Shown: piece after piece, positions 43,223 through 51,506 of the stretch
How the letters are laid out: the number at the start of each line of letters is the position of its first letter
How positions within the stretch are numbered: position 1 is the stretch's first letter
Origin: Acidobacteriota bacterium
GTDB taxonomy: Bacteria; Acidobacteriota; Vicinamibacteria; Vicinamibacterales; CAVVIG01
NCBI GenBank assembly: GCA_018268955.1
Contig: JAFDVO010000021.1
Location: forward strand, 1 to 63,534
Reading direction: 5' to 3'
DNA: 63,534 nucleotides
Program-made: the position numbers and the translations under genes
Notes under the pieces: model-generated
The model's input: the letters and a program-made list of their open reading frames with translations, nothing else
Told to the model about the DNA's origin: nothing
Databases searched by the model: none

Positions 43223-43306
43223 CATGCGGAGATGCCCGAAGGCATTCGATTTCCGTGGTGGAGCTTCGAGACCTGCTCCGAGTGCACAAAGGCACGAAGG
43301 CGGGGC

Positions 43307-44131
43307 TCAGCTCGTGCGGAAGACGATGATGTCGGAGGCGAGCGTGACCTCCAGGTACTCGAGCGCCTGCACCCGCGGCGAGACGCTCTGGCGCTCTCCG
43401 CGGTAGGTGCCACGCAGCAGCTGAATCAGCGTGTCGCGGTCGAGATCGAACCGCTGCCGAACTTCGGCCTGCTCGACCGGTTCGAACCGGCCGCGATGCT
43501 CTTCGATGAGCGCGGCCGTGCGATCGCGCTCGAGCCTCTCGCCCTGCACAGCCTCCCGCAACTCGATCAGATCGTCATGCGCCGGCACGGCGACGATGAC
43601 GAGGCCGCCCTCGCGCAGGATGCGGCGGCACTCGGCAGGGTTGCGGCGCGCGTGCACGGAGAGGACCAGGTCCACGCTTCCATCGAGCAGCGGCAGCCGA
43701 CGGTCCGCGTTGGCGATGAGCCAGGTGACCGAAGGGAAGCGTCGGGCGGCAGTGGTGATGGCGGGCGTCGACAGGTCGATGCCGACGGCCTCGACCCGCG
43801 GATCGCTGGAAAGGGCACCGAGTGTTTCGCCGGACCCGCACCCGAGTTCGACGACGACGCTGCGGGCGTGCGCAGGGAGCCGCGTGCGAGCACGGTCGAC
43901 GACCGCGTCGATGACGTGACGGCCGATGCCGCGCGCGAGCAGGGCGGCCCGCGCCTCGACAGACTCGCGTGAGTCCCCGGCCTCCGTGGACTTGCGGTCC
44001 TGCGGCTGCAGCAGGTTGACGTACCCGCTGCGCGCGATGTCGAACGTGTGACCAGCCGCGCACGTCCAGGTGCGGTCACGCCGCGTCAGCGGCGCGCCGC
44101 ATCCACGGACGGAGCAGGAGAGCGGTGCGAT
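43307..44131 (-). CDS. rlmA: RlmA-like 23S rRNA (guanine-N1)-methyltransferase with a non-standard start
   Basis: Translating the minus strand upstream of the GTG at 43675 keeps the frame open and restores a full RlmA protein of about 274 residues (E. coli RlmA is 269). The N-terminal zinc-finger region reads LSCSVRGCGAPLTRRDRTW then TCAAGHTFDIARSGYVNLL. The SAM-binding motif is VVVELGCGSGETLGAL, then VEAVGIDLSTPAITTAARR and ADRRLPLLDGSVDLVLSVHA. No ATG, GTG or TTG occurs between the DUF411 stop and the zinc finger. The best candidate is ATC at 44131, six bases after a GAAGGG ribosome-binding sequence; CTG at 44137 is the alternative. It methylates a guanine in helix 35 of 23S rRNA in characterised homologues. 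Coupled to the DUF411 gene (2-base gap). Confidence 0.8.
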   Translation of the reverse strand: MAPLSCSVRGCGAPLTRRDRTWTCAAGHTFDIARSGYVNLLQPQDRKSTEAGDSRESVEARAALLARGIGRHVIDAVVDRARTRLPAHARSVVVELGCGSGETLGALSSDPRVEAVGIDLSTPAITTAARRFPSVTWLIANADRRLPLLDGSVDLVLSVHARRNPAECRRILREGGLVIVAVPAHDDLIELREAVQGERLERDRTAALIEEHRGRFEPVEQAEVRQRFDLDRDTLIQLLRGTYRGERQSVSPRVQALEYLEVTLASDIIVFRTS

Positions 44132-44133
44132 CG

Positions 44134-44601
44134 TCAGCCCTTCACGAACACGGTGAGCGAGCCGTTCCTGTTGATGGCCATGACGTCGAACTTGTCCTTC
44201 TGGCCGCTCGGCACTTCCATGCCCGGTGAGCCCATCGGCATGCCCGGCACGGCGATGCCGATAATCGCCGGCTTCTCCTTGAGCATCTTCTGCACGGCGT
44301 CGACCGGCACATGCCCTTCGACGACGTAGCCGTTCACGATACCCGTGTGGCAGGACTGGGCGGCGGCGGGGACCTTGTGTTCGGTCTTGACGCGATCGAC
44401 GTCCTCGACGTCAATTGCCTTCACGTCGAATCCGTTGGCCTTCATGTAATCGACCCACTTCGCGCAGCAGCCGCAGGTCGAGGATTTGTAGACGGTCATC
44501 TGCGGCTTGGCCTGGGCGGAGAGGCGGAGGCCGGTTGCCCACGGCACCGCTGCGCCGATGGCCAGGCCGAGCAGGGAGCGACGGGAGATGGTGTTGGACA
44601 T
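44134..44601 (-). CDS. DUF411 metal-binding protein with Tat-like signal
   Basis: A 155-residue exported protein. The start at 44601 gives the twin-arginine-type signal SNTISRRSLLGLAIGAAVPW. The mature domain shows the DUF411 hallmarks: MTVYKSSTCGCCAKWVDYMK with the CxCC cysteines, the later SCHTGIVNGYVVEGHVP and the AVPGMPMGSPGME loop. Members are often found with copper-resistance genes and are thought to bind copper. The preceding translated region (44602-44709) is not needed. Its stop is two bases from the rlmA start candidate, implying coupling. Confidence 0.88.
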   Translation of the reverse strand: MSNTISRRSLLGLAIGAAVPWATGLRLSAQAKPQMTVYKSSTCGCCAKWVDYMKANGFDVKAIDVEDVDRVKTEHKVPAAAQSCHTGIVNGYVVEGHVPVDAVQKMLKEKPAIIGIAVPGMPMGSPGMEVPSGQKDKFDVMAINRNGSLTVFVKG

Positions 44602-44705
44602 GGATCCATTGTGCGGCGGGACCGAAGCGGTCCACAACGCCAAAGCAGCGGACGAGCGGGCGGATGTTGCGGGTAATATTGGGCGTCTCATCGGGGCAGT
44701 CGCCA

Positions 44706-44762
44706 GCAAATCAGCAATCAGTAATCAGCAATCAACAATTGGCAATCACCCATTCGTGATTG
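44706..44762. repeat. CAATCAG/GATTAGC-family heptad repeat
   Basis: AAATCAG, CAATCAG, TAATCAG, CAATCAA, CAATTGG and CAATCAC units (7 bp each) end exactly at the ribosome-binding site of the next gene. It is the complement of the GATTGCT units at 834-906. Confidence 0.88.
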
Positions 44763-44774
44763 AAGGAGTTCCGC

Positions 44775-45359
44775 ATGAAGCAGGTGGTATTCGTCGTTGC
44801 CGGTGTGCTGTTCGCCGCGTCCTCTGCCGTGGCGCAGCCGCCGCCCCCTGGCCAGCAACTTACCCTGACCGCGAGCCTGAACCGTGGCTACAACTCCGTG
44901 AAGCAGAACCTCACGGAAATGGCGGCGAAGATGTCGGACGCCGACTACGGCTTCAAGCCGGGTTCAGCGGCCGAGATGCGGAGCTACGGACAGCTGTTCG
45001 CGCACGTGGCGAACTCGCAGTTCGGCTCCTGCGCCGCCGCGCTGGGGCAGCCGAATCCGAACCAGGGGCACAACCTCGAGACGGAGCTGAAGGCCAAGGC
45101 CGAGTTCCAGAAGGCGCTGGCAGACTCGTTCGCGCTCTGCGACAAGGCGTTCGCGGCGCTGACTGACCAGAACGCGATGGAGCTGGTGAAGCAGGGACAG
45201 GGTGAGATCGCGCGTGCCGCGCTCCTCGCGAACGTGGTTGCCCACAGCAACGAGATGTACGGCACCGGTGCGGTCTACATGCGCGCCAAGGGGTTGGTGC
45301 CGCCCTCGACCGAGCGGGCTACTGCAGCGCAGGCCGGCCGCGGCACACCGGGACAGTAG
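44775..45359 (+). CDS. Secreted DinB-like protein
   Basis: A 194-residue exported protein. ATG 44775 has AAGGAG six bases upstream and starts KQVVFVVAGVLFAASSAVAQ, a signal peptide with the AVAQ cleavage region. The rest is a four-helix bundle of the DinB type, with histidines in QLFAHVANSQFGSC and NVVAHSNEMYGTG and a FKPG segment near residue 60. DinB proteins exported to the periplasm are common in Acidobacteria-like genomes. The enzymatic role is not established. Confidence 0.82.
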   Translation: MKQVVFVVAGVLFAASSAVAQPPPPGQQLTLTASLNRGYNSVKQNLTEMAAKMSDADYGFKPGSAAEMRSYGQLFAHVANSQFGSCAAALGQPNPNQGHNLETELKAKAEFQKALADSFALCDKAFAALTDQNAMELVKQGQGEIARAALLANVVAHSNEMYGTGAVYMRAKGLVPPSTERATAAQAGRGTPGQ

Positions 45360-45361
45360 CC

Positions 45362-45484
45362 ATTCGGGACTGGGGACTCGGGGCTGCGATCTCGTCCCGA
45401 GTCCCGAGTCCCGAGTCCGAATGCCGAGTCCCGAATTCCGAGTCCCCAGTCCCCAGTTCCTAATTCCTAGTTCCCAGTTCTCCC
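45362..45484. repeat. GAGTCCC heptad repeat
   Basis: CGAGTCC, CGAATGC, CGAATTC, CCAGTCC, CTAATTC and CTAGTTC units run through the convergent spacer. A GGGACTG arm at 45366-45382 is complementary to the CAGTCCC units further right. Confidence 0.9.
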
Positions 45485-45880
45485 CCCGCTCGGTCGCTGT
45501 CCTTCGCCAGCAAGCGCACTCCCCACCAGGAAGAACGCCAGCACCGCCCGCCCGATCTGTGGCGCGAGCCCTGCCTCGAGATGCGCGGCGGTGTGGACCT
45601 CGAGCGCCTGCAGCCCGAGCATCGCGCCGATGGCGACCGCGAGGCCGCCCGGAAGACGCACGCGCACGAACGCGGACGCGAGCGCCAGCAGCAGGCCGAA
45701 GACCACGATGAGCGCTTCAGCCCAGAGCTCGATGCGGGCACCACGGATGACGTCGACGACGGCCCAGATGGCTGAATAGAGCCCGTAGCCGAACATGCCG
45801 AGCGAGGCGAAGGTCAGCACGTCCTCATCTTGGCACAAGCGCCAGCTGCCGCCCTGCGGCAGAATGAGCCATGCCGTCAT
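45467..45880 (-). CDS. Small polytopic membrane protein
   Basis: A 137-residue protein with start at 45880 (TAWLILPQGGSWRL). Three to four hydrophobic segments follow: FGYGLYSAIWAVVDVI, EALIVVFGLLLALASAFV, LAVAIGAMLGLQALEV and AVLAFFLVGSALAG. The last 10 residues run into the repeat block. A GAAGG sequence lies 8 bases before the ATG. GTG 45820 is an alternative start that would avoid the 10-base overlap with the divergent hydrolase. No family is recognised. Confidence 0.55.
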   Translation of the reverse strand: MTAWLILPQGGSWRLCQDEDVLTFASLGMFGYGLYSAIWAVVDVIRGARIELWAEALIVVFGLLLALASAFVRVRLPGGLAVAIGAMLGLQALEVHTAAHLEAGLAPQIGRAVLAFFLVGSALAGEGQRPSGGRTGN

Positions 45881-46690
45881 GCTCCCGCCTTCGCTACGCC
45901 GAAGCCCATCCGAGCACCTCATCGTCGTGGCCGGCCGGCCAGCGGCCGCTCGGCACGATCGTGTTGATGCACGCGTTCCCGCTGAGCGCCCGGATGTGGG
46001 AGCCGCAGCATGTCCTCGCTGCCGCGGGCTGGCACGTGGTGATGCCGCAGTTCCGCGGGTTCGACTGCGCCACGCCTGATGGGCCGGATGTGCAGACGCT
46101 GGACGACTACGCGGGGGACGTGGAGAATCTGCTCGATACGCTCGGGCTCCAGACGGGCGGTGATCGGCGGCCTGTCGCTCGGTGGCTACGTGGCGTTCGC
46201 GCTCTTCCGCCGTGCACCGGAGCGGTTTCGTGCGCTGGTGCTGGCCGATACGCGCGCCGAGGCGGACGCCGCGGAGGCGCGCGCCAGCCGGACGCGGCTC
46301 ATCGCGCTCGCAGGCACCGACGGCATAGGGGCGATCGCGGACGACTTCGCCCCGAAACTGCTTGGGACCACAACGAAAGAGACGAATCCGGGCCTGCTCG
46401 AGAGGGTCCGCCAGATCATCACCACGAACCAGGCGTCAGCGGTGCAGGCGGCGCTGGCTGCCATGATGCGCCGCGAGGACTCGACCGCGCTGCTCCCGGC
46501 CATCACCGTGCCCACGCTCGTCATCGTGGGCGACGAGGACCAGCTCACGCCTCCGGCACTCAGCGCCTCGATGCGCGCCGCATTACCGCGCGCGTCACTC
46601 GTCGTGATCCCGAAGGCGGGTCACCTCCCGAACCTCGAGCAACCTGAAGCGTTCAACGCGGCGCTGCTGACGTTCCTTGGTGGACTATAG
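45871..46690 (+). pseudogene. Alpha/beta hydrolase with a +1 frameshift
   Basis: Two overlapping frames together encode one complete alpha/beta hydrolase. The first frame runs to LLDTLGLQ and has the oxyanion-hole segment LMHAFPLSARMW. Removing one base near A46153 continues as RAVIGGLSLGGYVAFALFRR with the nucleophile serine in GLSLGG. It then keeps the acid segment IVGDEDQLTPP and the catalytic histidine in GHLPNLEQP. All catalytic parts are intact, so the break is recent or a sequence error. As written, neither fragment should be active. Its start overlaps the divergent membrane protein gene. Confidence 0.8.
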
Positions 46691-47000
46691 TCGGAGGGCG
46701 GAAGGCGGAAGGCGGAAGGCGGAAGGCGGAAGGCGGAGGGCGGAGGGCGGAGGACAGAGGGCGGAGGACAGAGGGCGGAGGTTGGAGGTTGGAGGGACCA
46801 GGTTCGCAGCGGCCTCGAATTGCGCGGCATCCTTGCGTTTCTGCATCCGTGCATTCGTGCATTCGTGCATTCGTGCATTCGTGCATTCGTGCATTCGTGC
46901 ATTCGTGCATTGCTGCATTACTGCATTACCGCGTTCGTCCCGAGTCCCGAGTCCCCAACTCCGAGTCCCGAGCGAGTCCCCAATTCCGAGTCCCGAGCGA
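46690..47000. repeat. GGCGGAA heptads, GCATTCGT octamers and GAGTCCC heptads in series
   Basis: Three families occur side by side. GGCGGAA and GGCGGAG (about 15 copies) lie at 46692-46785. TGCATTCG (about nine near-perfect octamers) lies at 46846-46926. CGAGTCC and variants lie at 46938-46998. Together they fill the 320-bp spacer between the broken hydrolase and the DUF547 gene. Confidence 0.92.
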
Positions 47001-47010
47001 GAGGAGCATC

Positions 47011-47874
47011 GTGCAGATTTCCGTGAGCCGTATTCGAATCGACTGGCGCCTGCAGTTGCCGGTGCTGCTGTTGGCCGTGGTGCTGCTTGGCGGAGGGTTG
47101 CGCGCGCAGGACGGGCTGCCGGTGGCGCATCGCGATCGGCTCGACGAGATCCTGGACCTGAACGTGCGCGACGGGTTCGTGTACTACCGCGCGCTGAAGG
47201 GCGAGCGGGCGAAGCTCGATGGCTACGTCGCCTCGCTGGCGAACGTGCGGCTCGACACCGCGTCGCCGCAGGAGCAGGTTGCGTTCTGGCTCAACGGCTA
47301 CAACGCCATCGTGCTGCAGAGCGTGGTGGCGAACTACCCGATCCCGCGCCGGACGAACGACTATCCGGCTGGTAGCATCCGCCAGATCCCCGGCGTGTTC
47401 GAACGTGAGACGCACCGGTTGGCGGGTCGCACGCTGACGCTCGACCAGATCGAGCAGACCGTGCTGCCGACCTTCCATGACCCGCGCGTGTTCTTCGCAC
47501 TCGGGCGCGGTGCAGTTGGCGGGGGGCGCCTGCGCAGCGAGAGCTACGCGCCAGAGCAGCTCGAGCAGCAGCTCGCCGAGGTCGCCGCCGAGTGCGCCAG
47601 CCGGTCGCAGTGCGTGCAGGTCGATCGCACTGCGAACGCGATGCGCGTGAGCTCGATCTTCTCGTGGCGGCGCGATGCGTTCGTCGAGGCTTATGCCGAC
47701 CGCGCACGCACCGGCTTCGCCGGCCGCAGCCCGGTCGAACGCGCGGTGCTGGCCTTCATCGATCCGAGGATGCTGAACACCGAGCAGTCGTTCCTGCAGA
47801 AGAACGAGTTCCGCCTCGAATACATCCCCTTCGACTGGAGCCTCAACGACCTCACGGGCCGGGGAGGGCGGTAG
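47011..47874 (+). CDS. DUF547 protein, secreted
   Basis: A 287-residue protein starting at GTG 47011 with GAGGAG four bases upstream; the frame continues upstream only through repeats. A membrane/signal segment LQLPVLLLAVVLLGGGLRAQ is followed by the DUF547 domain: VYYRALKGERAKLDGYVASL, QVAFWLNGYNAIVLQSVV (the conserved F-W-I/L-N-x-YN motif), FHDPRVFFALGRGAVGGGRL and VERAVLAFIDPRML. The family function is not known. The GGGRL segment replaces the more usual CPPL. Confidence 0.85.
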   Translation: MQISVSRIRIDWRLQLPVLLLAVVLLGGGLRAQDGLPVAHRDRLDEILDLNVRDGFVYYRALKGERAKLDGYVASLANVRLDTASPQEQVAFWLNGYNAIVLQSVVANYPIPRRTNDYPAGSIRQIPGVFERETHRLAGRTLTLDQIEQTVLPTFHDPRVFFALGRGAVGGGRLRSESYAPEQLEQQLAEVAAECASRSQCVQVDRTANAMRVSSIFSWRRDAFVEAYADRARTGFAGRSPVERAVLAFIDPRMLNTEQSFLQKNEFRLEYIPFDWSLNDLTGRGGR

Positions 47875-47875
47875 A

Positions 47876-47937
47876 GCATCTGCAATCTGGAATCTGCAAT
47901 CTGCAATCTGGAATCTGGAATCTGCAATCTAGAATGG
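47876..47937. repeat. AATCTGG/AATCTGC heptad repeat
   Basis: Eight 7-bp units (AATCTGG, AATCTGC, AATCTAG) run directly up to four bases before the ATG of the next gene, leaving no room for a normal ribosome-binding site. The only purine stretch there is the last unit itself. Confidence 0.9.
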
Positions 47938-47941
47938 CCTG

Positions 47942-48721
47942 ATGGACCTCGAGCTTTCGGAGAAGGTGGCGATCGTCACGGGCGGCAGCCGTGGACTTGG
48001 GTTCGCGAGTGCGAAGGCGCTCGTGGCTGAGGGATGCCGGGTGACGATCTGCGCGCGCGGGGAGGCAGCGCTGCTCGATGCCGCCGCTTCGTTACGCGGC
48101 ATTGCTGGTGCTGAGGACCGCGTGCACGCCGTTGCCGCGGATGTGTCGTCGGCCGCTGACGTCGAGCGCGTCGTCGGCGAGACCGTGCAGGCGTTCGGCC
48201 GCCTCGACATCCTCGTGAACAACGTGGCCATCGCGCGTGGGTCGACGATCCTCGACACCAAGGACGCCGAGTGGCAGGAGGCGTTCGACTACACGCTGTT
48301 CCCGGCCATCCGCATGTCCCGCCTGGCCGTGCCGCACATGCGTCGCCGCGGCGGGGGCTCGATCGTGATGATCGCGTCCATCTGGGGACGCGAGGCGGGC
48401 GGCCGCATGACGTACAACGCGGTGAAGGCGGCGGAGATCAGCCTTGCCAAGTCCATGGCCCAGCAGCTGGCGCGCGACAACATCCGCGTGAACAGCGTCG
48501 CGCCGGGCTCGATCCTGTTTCCCGGGGGCTCCTGGCACAAGCGCCAGCAGGACGATCCGCAGGGCATTGCCGACTTCATCATGCGCGAGCTGCCGTTCGG
48601 CCGCTTCGGCAACGCCGAAGAGGTCGGCAACGTCGTCGCCTTCCTCGTCTCCCCGAAAGCCAGCTGGATTAGCGGCGCGTGCCTCCCCGTGGACGGATGC
48701 CAGGGGAAGTCGAATATCTAG
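47942..48721 (+). CDS. Short-chain dehydrogenase/reductase
   Basis: A 259-residue NAD(P)-dependent oxidoreductase. The cofactor loop is VTGGSRGLGFASAKAL, the structural motif is LVNNVAIARG, the active-site serine lies in MIASIWGREA and the catalytic pair in TYNAVKAAE (Y-x-x-x-K). The C-terminal ASWISGACLPVDGCQGKS is typical of classical SDRs related to 3-oxoacyl-ACP reductase. The substrate is unknown. The N-terminus DLELSEKVAIVTGG fits the start at 47942. Confidence 0.9.
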   Translation: MDLELSEKVAIVTGGSRGLGFASAKALVAEGCRVTICARGEAALLDAAASLRGIAGAEDRVHAVAADVSSAADVERVVGETVQAFGRLDILVNNVAIARGSTILDTKDAEWQEAFDYTLFPAIRMSRLAVPHMRRRGGGSIVMIASIWGREAGGRMTYNAVKAAEISLAKSMAQQLARDNIRVNSVAPGSILFPGGSWHKRQQDDPQGIADFIMRELPFGRFGNAEEVGNVVAFLVSPKASWISGACLPVDGCQGKSNI

Positions 48722-48870
48722 AAACTCAGAAGTCAGAATTCAGAAGTCAGAACTTGCGACACCGTCCCCGCATCGGGAGACGGACGTGGAGGGCATTAGT
48801 CAGAGGACAGACGGCAGCCCCACCAGCCTACTTTCTGACAGTCCTGCCAGCCCTGCCCGCCCAGCCTGCC
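48720..48870. repeat. AGTCAGA repeat and CCTGCC-rich arm
   Basis: AACTCAG, AAGTCAG, AATTCAG and AAGTCAG units at 48723-48752. A second block (48837-48870) has CCTGCCAGCCCTGCCCGCCC-type units, close to the right arm of the block at 60296-60378. The middle is unique sequence without a gene. Confidence 0.75.
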
Positions 48871-48871
48871 C

Positions 48872-50209
48872 TCAGGCCTCTGCGTCCTGAGCGCTGAACG
48901 CGACGCGGTACACCGGAAGCCCAACCAGGATGATGGCGAACGTCACGAGCGTCGAGACCGGCTCGGTGGCGAGCGCGTTCAGCAGCAATCCCACCACCGC
49001 GAGCAGGAAGATGATCGGCACCATTGGATAGCCGACCACGCGGTAGGGCCGAGGCATTTCGGGCCGCGTCTTCCTGAGGCGCATCACTCCGGCGACGCAC
49101 AGGCCGTAAAAGGGCCAGATGGCGATGACGAACGTCTCGGTCAGCGCCTCGAAGCTGCGGCTGAACACGAGCGTGATGGACATCGCTGCCGTGAGCAGGA
49201 TCGCCACGTGTGGCGTCTTGAAGCGCGGGTGCACCCGAGCGATCGCCTTGAAGAAGAGCCCGTCCTCCGCCATCGCGAAGAACAGCCGCGGCGACCCGAG
49301 GAAGTCGGCGTTGAGCGCCCCGAATGTGGAGACCGCGACGAGCAGCGAGACGAGCGCCGCGGCACCAGGCCCGATGATGCGCGTCATGGTCTCTGCGGCC
49401 ACCAGCGGAGAAGAGGCGACCGACGGCATGGAAAGCACGTAGACGTAGCCGACGTTCACGAGCACGTAGGCGGCGATGACCGCGAGGGTGCCCCCGATGA
49501 TCGCCCGCGGCAACGTGCGCTGCGGATGCGTCACCTCCCCGCCGGCGAACGACACGTCGCCCCAGCCGTCATAGGCCCAGAGCACGCTGACAAGCGCCAG
49601 GCCGAAGCTGCCGACGGCGACCGGCGCCGACGTGCCGAAATGGGCGGTCCTCCCGCCGTGCGCCGCGCCGAGCGTCAGGGCAAGGAGTGCGAGCCCCACA
49701 AGGGCCACAAACTTCGCACTCGTCGATGCGTTCACGATGAGGGCGCCGAGTCGCGCGCCAATGATGTTCGCGCCAGCGGCAACGACGATGGCCGCCGCTG
49801 ACACGAGTTCGGCGGTGACCGCATGGCTCGCCGGGTCGATGCCAAGCATGCGCAGGGTGTATTGGCCGCAGGCCAGTGCGATGCCGCCGATCGCCGAGGC
49901 GCGCAGCAGGACAAGCTGGGTCCAGCCGAAGAGAAACGCCGTCCGCCGTCCCCAGCTTTCACGCAAGTACGCGTAGTAGCCGCCCGACTCCGGGAACGCC
50001 GCCGCGAGTTCCGCGAGCGACAGCGCGCCAGCCAGCGCCAGCAGACCTCCAAGCACCCAGAGCGCGATGAAGAGCGCCGGGTCGCCGACCTTCTGTGCCA
50101 CCCCCGCAGGCGAGCGGAAGATGCCGGAGCCGATGGTGATGCCGATGACGAGCGCGGTCGCCGACCCAAGGCCCAGCGTGCGCGGCAGGCGGTCGCGGTG
50201 TGAGGGCAC
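48872..50209 (-). CDS. APC-superfamily amino acid permease
   Basis: A 445-residue inner-membrane transporter with 12 hydrophobic segments. The GTG start at 50209 gives PSHRDRLPRTLGLGSATALV. The APC signature is in helix 1 (GITIGSGIFRSPAGVAQKVG), and helix 3 carries FPESGGYYAYLRESWGRRTA. A conserved helix-6 region is WAYDGWGDVSFAGGEV. Similar proteins exchange amino acids such as serine/threonine or basic/aromatic amino acids. The substrate cannot be fixed. It is convergent with the SDR gene at 47942. Confidence 0.9.
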   Translation of the reverse strand: MPSHRDRLPRTLGLGSATALVIGITIGSGIFRSPAGVAQKVGDPALFIALWVLGGLLALAGALSLAELAAAFPESGGYYAYLRESWGRRTAFLFGWTQLVLLRASAIGGIALACGQYTLRMLGIDPASHAVTAELVSAAAIVVAAGANIIGARLGALIVNASTSAKFVALVGLALLALTLGAAHGGRTAHFGTSAPVAVGSFGLALVSVLWAYDGWGDVSFAGGEVTHPQRTLPRAIIGGTLAVIAAYVLVNVGYVYVLSMPSVASSPLVAAETMTRIIGPGAAALVSLLVAVSTFGALNADFLGSPRLFFAMAEDGLFFKAIARVHPRFKTPHVAILLTAAMSITLVFSRSFEALTETFVIAIWPFYGLCVAGVMRLRKTRPEMPRPYRVVGYPMVPIIFLLAVVGLLLNALATEPVSTLVTFAIILVGLPVYRVAFSAQDAEA

Positions 50210-50235
50210 GCGGGGAGTATACGGACAACTCCAGG

Positions 50236-50345
50236 ACGTGAGACGTGAGACTTTAGAACTTAGAACTCAGAATTCTGAAGTCAGAACTCACGGCCCACGG
50301 CCCATCGCCGCATCACGTCCCGGCCCTCCTGGCCCTTCGACCGCG
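50236..50345. repeat. ACGTGAG/AGAACTC heptad repeat
   Basis: GACGTGA twice, GACTTTA, GAACTTA, GAACTCA, GAATTCTGA and GAAGTCA occur at 50237-50288, followed by CGGCCCA twice. It stands between the permease start and the SDR stop. Confidence 0.8.
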
Positions 50346-50349
50346 CCCC

Positions 50350-51414
50350 TCAGGCCGGCGGCACCTCGTTGTTTTCATTCGCGGCGCGCTCGGTGAGGCG
50401 CGTCAGGCGCGAGGGGGCCCAGTCGGACAGGCTCTGCCAGCCGCTGCGGGCGTCGGCGCCTGCGCCGTCCGCAGGAGGCGGCAACACCATCGTGTTTGCC
50501 GCAGCCATGATCGACGCGACGATCTCGGGGGCGACCGCATTCGCAATCACCGCGAACTTCGCCGGCAGCGTGATGACCAGTTCCGGGTCGCCGTGACGGG
50601 CGGCGTCGATCACCTGCCAGGCGGCACGGCGTCCGTCGATGGAGGCAACCGGGATTGAATCGGAGATCGTGAACCAGGTGAACTCGTCGCGGTGGTTCCC
50701 CTTGAACCAGGCGTTGAACGGCGAACCGGTGCGCATCATGCCGGGGCACACGGTGGTCACGAAGATGTTGTCCTTGGCCAGCTCGCCGCGAAGCGAGTCG
50801 GAGAGCCCGGTCAGCGCGAACTTGCTCGCGCAGTACGGCGTCAGGTGCGGCACGCCGATCTTCCCGCCAATCGACGAGATGTTCACGATGCGTCCGCCAC
50901 CCTGCCGTTTCATCGCGGGCACGGCTGCGAGCGTCGTGTGCAGGGGGCCCCAGAAATGGACCGCTATCGCCTCCTCGAAGTCCGCGTGCTCCATGTGCTC
51001 GATCGGGCCGACCTTCATCACGCCCGCGTTGTTGATGAGCAGGTCGATCCGTCCATGGTGCTCCAGCGTGTCGTGGATCAGCCGCTCGGCCTCTTCACGA
51101 TTGCCGACATCGCAGGCCACCGCATGCACCTTGGCGCCGCGCGCGGTCAGCTCGCCGTAGGCACGATCCAGTTCGGCCTGATCGCGCGCCGCGATCGTCA
51201 CGTGCGCGCCCTCCGCAACGAGCTGTCGGGCAATCAGCAGCCCGAGCCCGCGCGATCCCCCGGTGATGACGACGATGCGTCCAGCGAAGTCCATGCGGCG
51301 GGCCGTCCGCAGTCCACGGCTGAGCAGTGCGGCGCCGAGCGCCACGGCGCCGGCGGCAAGGGCAGTCTGTTGGGTCCTGGTCATGCCGGCGGGCAGGAGC
51401 AAGGCAAAGGCCAT
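50350..51414 (-). CDS. Membrane-anchored short-chain dehydrogenase
   Basis: A 354-residue SDR with an N-terminal hydrophobic segment (TALAAGAVALGAALLSRGL), likely a membrane anchor. The cofactor loop is VITGGSRGLGLLIARQL, with LINNAGVMKVGP, the catalytic serine in NISSIGGKIG and the pair in YCASKFALTG. After the core, the extension SLRGELAKDNIFVTTVCPGM, then the helix ANAVAPEIVASIMAAANTMV, is followed by a basic tail. The start could be the ATG at 51414 or the internal one at 51384 (TRTQQTALAAG). The substrate is unknown. It is divergent from mrfA with a 92-bp spacer. Confidence 0.87.
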   Translation of the reverse strand: MAFALLLPAGMTRTQQTALAAGAVALGAALLSRGLRTARRMDFAGRIVVITGGSRGLGLLIARQLVAEGAHVTIAARDQAELDRAYGELTARGAKVHAVACDVGNREEAERLIHDTLEHHGRIDLLINNAGVMKVGPIEHMEHADFEEAIAVHFWGPLHTTLAAVPAMKRQGGGRIVNISSIGGKIGVPHLTPYCASKFALTGLSDSLRGELAKDNIFVTTVCPGMMRTGSPFNAWFKGNHRDEFTWFTISDSIPVASIDGRRAAWQVIDAARHGDPELVITLPAKFAVIANAVAPEIVASIMAAANTMVLPPPADGAGADARSGWQSLSDWAPSRLTRLTERAANENNEVPPA

Positions 51415-51506
51415 GGTCGATCGATTTCGACTCTTGATCGCCCCCGAAGCCGGCTGCTACGATTTCGAAGAATTTTCGCCGCACGCGCCAGCTCTTCCCG
51501 CCACCC

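Noticed and set aside
43567..44079. Two minus-strand frames of 162-170 codons over the rlmA region
   Set aside because: Both are R/S/T/P-rich shadows in wrong phases. The RlmA motifs lie in the third frame, which simply lacks a standard start codon.
46653..46918. Small minus-strand proteins made of repeated HECTNARM peptides
   Set aside because: They are translations of the GCATTCGT octamer array in frames without stops, with no ribosome-binding site and no other domain.
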